A program made the position numbers and the translations under genes. The notes below the pieces were generated by a model that had not been told where the DNA came from, did no database searches, and saw only the letters and a list, made by a program, of their open reading frames with translations. This document shows, in pieces, positions 58,601-64,000 of a stretch of 64,000 nucleotides of DNA (positions within the stretch are counted from its first letter, which is position 1; every line of letters begins with the position of its first letter). Source of the stretch: Erodium maritimum (lineage: Eukaryota > Streptophyta > Magnoliopsida > Geraniales > Geraniaceae). The stretch covers positions 53,340,336 to 53,404,335 of the forward strand of contig OY997592.1 of the NCBI GenBank assembly GCA_963921825.1, read 5' to 3'.

Positions 58601-58694
58601 TGATTTTATTGGTTTTATGTCATTCTATTATTGCAATTGCTTCCTCCTTAAGTCACGTCTCGAGTCCGGTTAAAACCGGATTAGGGGCGTGACA
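55661..58694 (+). repeat. Element D 3' LTR (3034 bp)
   Basis: TGTAAAACCC to GGGGCGTGACA, near-identical to the 5' LTR. It is 23 bp longer, explained by one extra 'ttacggaccctgcggggcaa' unit at about 57830-57860. Many open frames in it duplicate those of the 5' LTR and are not genes. Confidence 0.95.
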
Positions 58695-58699
58695 AACCC

Positions 58700-59935
58700 A
58701 TTCATGCAACCTGGTTACAAACCAAGCGCTTAAATCTCGTATATGGAACATGGTTACAACCCAGGTGCATTCATACCCGGTACTTTAAAACTCTCGCCTT
58801 TAATTTTGTTTATTATTTTTTTTTATGTAAAATATCATTTTTTTTTATTATAAATGTTGTTAAATGAATTTTATTCTGGGTCAATTCAACCACCTAGCTT
58901 TCAACCTCGGTCCAAACTATTACAGCTACACTGAGGCTGGTGGAACTCAACAACACATTGGCGACTGCAACAACACCCGGATTTCGTCTCAGTCGTCCTC
59001 TACCGGCCCTTCCCAACAACGAAGGATGTCAAACCTTAGAATAAAATGAACCGTTGAGACGGAGAAGCACTCATGGCTCCGCAAAACCAAAGGCCCAATT
59101 AAGGGAAACTCCCAAGATCGTATGTCCTTCTGGTGCACAATTGCAAGCGCATACAACGAAGAACGACGTTTTTTTGCATTTCGAATGGAGAGCAATCAAG
59201 AACCATTGGAACATACATGCGCCTCGGGTGCAGAAGTACCTCTCTATTCTGAAGAACTCGTTGGCCGACGTCTGAAACAGATGGAACGAGGAAAACTACG
59301 TGTCCGAGGCCAAGCAGATGTACAAAGACATGCCGAAGAAGAAGGACGAACCAATTTTTTTTTACCCCGATCATTGGGTTCAACTTTTGAGGTACGAGGA
59401 CAAATTCACTACCGAGGAAGGCAAGATCGCTTCTATACATCGACAACAGTTGGATGAGGTTGGGACTTACAACTCAACCCTACCCACAAGTCATCCTGAT
59501 GATGAAGACATCACACCTCTCGGTGATGAGTCCCAATAGGATGGGTTATCCTCAAACCGAGGGAGGTCGTCAGCGAAGTCCCCCCCCCCAGCGTGTATAA
59601 GAGGGGTCGTTTGGCAAGAAGTCTATGAAGAGGAAGGGGAAGTGTCTCCAAGAGCAAGTAAGTGTCGTTGCCGACATGGATCGAGTAAGTGTCGAGCGTG
59701 AACGGGTAACTTTAAAAAAAGGTTTACTGCGGCTTGACAGGACAGACAAATTAATGACGTTGTCCAAAAAATGGCACCAACTCTTCGAGAAATACGAGAC
59801 CATGCAGCAAAAGGGCGTCTCAAAGTTCACCGACGAACAGTTGGACAAAGATGCAATAATGATGCCTTGATTGTGGGATCAATGTGAAAGTGTGAGGGTT
59901 CATATGGACAAGCATGAGGAAGGGGGTAAATAAAA
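58700..59935 (+). pseudogene. Harbinger ORF1-like gene, 3' part
   Basis: Continues the gene split at 47524. Recognisable parts are STGPSQQRRMSNL, then MSFWCTIASAYNEERRF (the 'FW.RIA..YN' block of the family). After a shift come AKQMYKDMPKKKDEPIFFYP and DHWVQLLRYEDKFTTEEGKI, the 'A...Y.......F...W..L...' block. A C-terminal coiled-coil-like stretch MDRVSVERERVTLKKGL and LMTLSKKWHQLFEKYETM ends at 59870. Several frameshifts and stops are present. Members are DNA-binding proteins of PIF/Harbinger transposons or their domesticated relatives. Confidence 0.7.
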
Positions 59936-60271
59936 TTTGAAGTTTAATATTAATAAATGTTGTTAATATTATTTATTTTAATTTATTTTATTACTAATTA
60001 TTTTTGTCAAATTTATTTCAATTTTCTATAATATTTAATATTTTAATAAAAAATTAATAAATTCAGTAAAATATCAATTCAACATCCAGTCAACATTCAC
60101 TCAGAACAGGAGTCCCAGCCTGAGTCTCACCAATGTGGATTACAATTAAATTAAAGGGTTCAGACTTATTATTTTACGTAGTCAATATACGAATCTCTAA
60201 CATGAGTTCCTTATACGAGTTTTTCCACTGTACAATCTCTAACTTTTAATCCTCATAAAACTCCAAGCTTT

Positions 60272-60900
60272 TTTACTAAAAGGAGCGACTTTATTAATTA
60301 TCAGAATTTAACAATACATTGGAATGCGTCGGGAAAAAGCCCTGACCACTAAAGAACATACATAGAACGGACGTCCTTGACAAGCCAGTGGGCAGCTTTG
60401 TTCGCAATTCTTTTCACAAAATAACCGTTGAAAACGTATTGAACTCGGCATATAGGCAGGAAGGAAAGGTGTGGGGTTGGAAGACGGAACTGGAAGTCAT
60501 GCTGAAGGTAGTGCATAAACGCTGCATATGGGGGCAAAACAACCAAACTTGAACTGCATCAGTTATATTGAGAGGATATACGTGAAACATGGTCCCCTCC
60601 TAGGAAAAGTCATTGAATCTCTACTCGCTAATTTTTGACCCCGCAAAAACGAAATCAGATAAAATAAAAACAACTCACTCGATTAGCCAGATCCAGAATC
60701 GAGAGAGGGGTCGAGGAGGGTGCGGTGGTGGAGGCCAGGAAGATGGACGCGGCGGCGCCTGGGGGTTCAAAGGCGGCGGCTTCAGAGACGAAAAGGGTCG
60801 ATCAGAAGACGACGGAGATTGTAGAGGCAGATGGGGCGCAGTCGCTGGAGATCGAGGAACTGCCTATGGATTTTGACGAGGAGATCGTCACCCAGAGATA
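60272..60900 (-). mobile_element. LINE derivative with RNase H tail (minus)
   Basis: The minus strand ends in a poly(A)-like tail at about 60272. Just upstream of it (60546-60349) lies YVFNGYFVKRIANKAAHWLV, the end of a LINE ORF2 RNase H domain ('R.AN..A..LA'). Further upstream (60590-60900) is the GC-rich segment shared with 45500-45840. On the plus strand that segment reads VEEGAVVEARKMDAAAPGGS and EIEELPMDFDEEIVTQR. It is an internally deleted LINE copy. Confidence 0.65.
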
Positions 60901-61344
60901 AATTCCTCCCCAGCCCGATTCAAGAGGAATTGAAGGGTTGAGAAAAATACCATAACAACGGAGTAGAGGAACCGAAACGACGCTGAAAGAACCGTAACCG
61001 TCTATATTGGTGGCTCACAAGAAGACGTCACCAAAACCTTAACAAAGCTATATGTCATTCGTATTATAAAACTCCAGTTATTAAAGCATATGTTGGCATA
61101 AAGTCTTTTGATACTGATTCAACTTAAATAGTTATACAATTCTTATACAAAAGAGATGTAATAGGATTACAATTGGACATGCCTGCCTGGTTCGGGTTCG
61201 GAGACAGTGTACCCATCTTGGTTGACTGTAGGCTCACGCACCAACATTAGCCGTTGCCATTTTCCAATTCTAGTTAATATGGTGCGTTCTTCACTTCAAC
61301 CATACATATATATTTTTACACACCGATGGCCGAGTCGGTTTGTG
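60901..61344. other. Unassigned sequence
   Basis: No gene, repeat or element end recognised. Confidence 0.45.
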
Positions 61345-61550
61345 GAATAAGGAGATAGAGGAGAAATCAAATAAAAATCACCTCTTAATCTATTAATCAT
61401 GAGAACTCATCTAAGCCATCTATTTTTAAAATGGATGGATGAGATGCAATTGAATTGTTGGCTTGTTGACTGCAAAAACACAACACTTTTTAGTAAGTGG
61501 TAAGGGCTTTTTAGTAAAACTATCATATTACTTTTAAAAGCGCAGATTCG
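61345..61550. mobile_element. Mutator-like terminus fragment
   Basis: Matches 25145-25320: 'gaggagaaatcaaata', 'atggatggatgagatgcaat', 'ttgttgactg' and 'ggctttttagtaaaactatcatatta'. No partner terminus is seen nearby, so it may be a fragment, or the other end may be unrecognisable. Confidence 0.75.
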
Positions 61551-61613
61551 ACGTTGAGGGTCTTGTAGACTCAGAGACCCGTCAAATCGACGGATTCGGG
61601 GCCTAGACGTATC

Positions 61614-62483
61614 ATGACCAACAAACCAGAGTGTGTCGCGTGGCACGATTCGGGATTAAATGGACTCAACGCTTCGTCTTCCTCACTACTTCCTCTATAC
61701 CCGTTTCTTCGACTTTCGAGTACTACCGCAGACCTTTTCTACCTCACGTTTCCAAGCCTCCGACATTTCTGCCACCACATTTTCCCCCGGAACGTTGACA
61801 CTGTGTCTCCACCAAAGTTGTGCCACCAACGTTTCCCCACCGGCCTTAACTCTTCACTGCCTCTTGTCCACTTCCCGTGTATATGTCGTCCAAATATCCT
61901 CCAATGGCCGAAAACAATCCTCTCCAAGGCTCTTACACGGTGTCGGGGTCGAGCTCGACCCCCCATACGACGGCCAACCGTAACCGGGAATTCAAATCCC
62001 CTCGATGGTCTTGTACGCACGGATGAACGTCAACCCACCAAGAATGCTACGCATGTACCGGGAATGGAGTCGGCCCGAGGAGTTCGTATTGGTGTGTGCG
62101 TGACTCAGATAGGCGGAGGAAGGTGGTGACCAATCCGACGATGCGTTTTGAGATGACATACAAGGGGAGCTCGCCCACGTGACCCGTCAATCCCTCACGA
62201 CTGAGCGGTCCACTGAGAACTACAACTATCATTGGACCATCGTCAACCGGAAGGTAAAGAGCTTCAATGAGTGTTGGTGGCAGATGAAGCGCATTTACCA
62301 ATCTAGTTGGTCTGACGCGTAGGTAATGGACATTGTTGAGGGGGTGTATGTCGGCAGATACGGACACGAGTTCGTCTGGCAGCATTGGTTTATCTCGTGC
62401 GAGACCATCCAAGTTGGATGCAGTCGTAGAAACAACTGTAATCAAACATATCAGATCAGTCTGTCTCCAAGTCTCAACAGGCG
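61614..62483 (+). pseudogene. Third Harbinger ORF1-like remnant
   Basis: The plus strand contains TERSTENYNYHWTIVNRKVK, SFNECWWQMKRIYQSSWSDA and YVGRYGHEFVWQHWF (about 62190-62390). This is the conserved 'R....L..HW..I......F...Y......SG.SD.D.......Y....G..F...H.W' region of the NAM-associated/Harbinger ORF1 family. Stops occur between the blocks. The sequence upstream (61614-62130) is open for 171 codons but shows no domain. Confidence 0.6.
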
Positions 62484-63043
62484 GTGGCTTCGGCTTGTGA
62501 TTTTGATTTGACTGAACTTGTTGGTACTGAAGCAACTGTTGACGTATCAGCGGGTCAACCATCACAGCAGCAAGCATCTCCGTGGAAGGATGCCCTTGTC
62601 AAATCGAAGCGGGTGAGTCGCCCACCTAAGCATCTAACGGAATTCTATACCATGTCTTGCAAACTAAAGGTCTCTTTGGATCAGGAACGATATATTCGTC
62701 CCGTCGATATTGGGAAACAGGTTGAGCAAGGCCGAAAAGGAAACACTCAAGTACCAATTACGTCTCAGGGAACCGACGCTTGGACTACGGTTCAGGGTCT
62801 GGCGGCCAAGAAGAAGGATGCGACGTCTTGTCGCTGACTTTGGGAGGCGAGGATTGTCGGGTCTTTCTTTTTTTGGTTTTTTGATCACTGTTTTCTTTTT
62901 AGAAAAGGCTTAGCCTTTTGGCTCCTTTTGATGGAGCCCCTTTGTAATCGTTGGTTTTCACCCTATTTTTTCGTAAATCAGGACATTCTGATTCTTTTTA
63001 GAATTGGTCTTATTAATAAATTTTCGAGCTTATAAAAAAAAGA
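62484..63043 (+). mobile_element. LINE 3' remnant with SRPPK motif and poly(A) tail
   Basis: A 117-codon frame from 62484 includes KSKRVSRPPKHLTEFYTMSC and TDAWTTVQGLAAKKKD, then a stop. The 3' end 'taaattttcgagcttataaa' is the same as that of the insertion at 10211-10517, which also has SRPPKFLKDFYH. The two are copies of one LINE family; ORF2 is absent. Confidence 0.65.
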
Positions 63044-64000
63044 TAGCAGGTGAGCCGCCAAAGTTGGAAAGAATAAGGTCATCCTTTGACAATACAAGAA
63101 CGCCAACCTTTGGCAATAGAGGATCGTGGACCCGGGGGTGGCGGAGGAGCTGAAATTGTGGTTGGAGCTATGGAAACAATAACCATCCTGGGAAATAGCG
63201 AAGGTCATCATCGCACGATACAAGACGGTCAACCTTTGGAAATAAAGGACGGCGGAGAACCTATAATTGTTTTTGGAGGACGACTCGAAATTGTACCTTA
63301 GTTGTCCATAATAAAAAAATGACGAGTAACGTTGGTTCCTTGATGACATTGCTACAAAACACAGCTAGTTTTGTCCCGTGACCATCTCTACATGGTCCCG
63401 TGACAGGACTTGTTCTGTTCTTGTAGTAATGACATTAGCGAATCCACGTCACTTGCCATCTTTGATTATGAAATACTATTTTTTTTGAAGTTTTCCCTCA
63501 TATAAAATGTAGCTTCGTGTCCTCATATTACACCCCCAGACCCGTTACTCAACGTCCAAGAAGCCTACATGGAGATCGTATTGTGTTGTACTCCTATTCA
63601 AGCTTACGAGAAATATTTATAAATGTATTTTGGTCCGGTCGGGTCGTCTTGCGTTTTGATAAACACATCGATTTGAGCATATTTTCGCTAATACACTCGG
63701 AATAGACCGAATCGGTCTATTCCCACTGTGACAATAAAAACAATAGACCCACAAATCGGTATAATCTCCCTTCACTTTTCTACAAATATGACTTAATTAG
63801 ACCGGAACTAGACCGAATCGGTCTAATACTACTAGCTTATGATAGCTTCAAGAGAAAATTCAGCCCCATGCCCCCCTAAATTTTGTGTGATGCACATCAG
63901 ATGGGCTAGTATGGGGGCATGATTTTCAGAAATGCTGACTGGGCAATTAATTAAACTTTTAACTGAATCTGTTAACGTTAATTTTAAATCAACAACTACT
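63044..64000. other. Unassigned sequence with two palindromes
   Basis: A 71-codon frame at 63086-63301 has repeated 'gg(c/t)caacctttgg(a/c)aata' segments but no domain. The palindromes AATAGACCGA-A-TCGGTCTATT (63701-63721) and tagaccgaatcggtcta (63809-63825) are described under findings. Otherwise nothing recognised. Confidence 0.5.

Larger units (their letters stand above)
47525..58694 (+). mobile_element. Complete non-autonomous Gypsy element D, duplication AACCC
   Basis: Two direct LTRs (47525-50535 and 55661-58694), a primer site (50539-50550) and a polypurine tract before the 3' LTR are all present. AACCC flanks the element at 47520-47524 and 58695-58699. The 5.1-kb interior has a degenerate gag and no recognisable protease, reverse transcriptase, RNase H or integrase, so it depends on proteins of another element. 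The 'gaggatgaaattcttttaag' context of the polypurine tract and the LTR length suggest the Tekay/Del group; this is tentative. The two LTRs are closely similar, so insertion is not ancient. Confidence 0.93.

Overview
This window is plant nuclear DNA, very probably from a dicot. The evidence is a spliced receptor-like cytoplasmic kinase gene with plant-type introns, a polcalcin (pollen EF-hand) pseudogene, plant Copia and Gypsy LTR elements primed by initiator tRNA-Met, L1-type LINEs with DUF4283/CCHC ORF1 and RNase H-bearing ORF2, and Mutator- and Harbinger-like sequences. It is a transposon nest. The only gene that reads as intact is the kinase (minus strand, 16328-18850, six exons). No operon, CRISPR array or prokaryotic system is present.

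Layout. 1-10.6 kb: two minus-strand Copia elements. The first (gag/protease at 1-929, primer site 2458-2469, 5' LTR 2471-7074) has inserted into the integrase of the second (7080-10619). The first element's LTR is itself split by a Gypsy solo LTR (3674-6677, target duplication CCGTC). The second element's LTR carries a LINE tail flanked by a 108-bp duplication. 11.2-13.4 kb: a non-autonomous LINE (minus) and a small Copia-like pair of LTRs pointing head to head. 14.9-18.9 kb: a gene island with a 59-bp tandem duplication, the polcalcin pseudogene and the kinase gene. 19.4-22 kb: a 5'-truncated LINE ORF2 (minus).

22.1-28.3 kb: a foldback Mutator-like element with long inverted arms. A LINE sits in its left arm (duplication GAAAACATA), a second Mutator-like element carrying a ~288-bp satellite sits in its centre, and a MITE sits in its right arm. 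28.3-42.9 kb: a LINE ORF1 remnant split by a 12.5-kb Gypsy nest. The outer layer is a solo LTR with duplication AGAGA (28772-41305). It contains a second solo LTR (28949-31619, duplication GTACA) and a head-to-head Gypsy compound (about 33624-40890) whose internal region holds an antisense glyoxalase I gene fragment. 43-47.5 kb: Harbinger ORF1-like (Myb/NAM-associated) pseudogenes and a short LINE derivative. 47525-58694: a complete but non-autonomous Gypsy element with two ~3.0-kb LTRs, duplication AACCC, a degenerate gag and no pol. It carries a 5' half-copy of initiator tRNA-Met, the tRNA that primes it. It splits a Harbinger ORF1-like gene (promoter and start at 47.3-47.5 kb, remainder at 58.7-59.9 kb). 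60-64 kb: LINE tails, a Mutator end, a third Harbinger ORF1-like remnant and two palindromes.

All coordinates were read by eye from the sequence. Family names rest on recognised motifs and not on database searches. Element ends supported by target-site duplications are the most secure. Lineage names within Copia and Gypsy are tentative.
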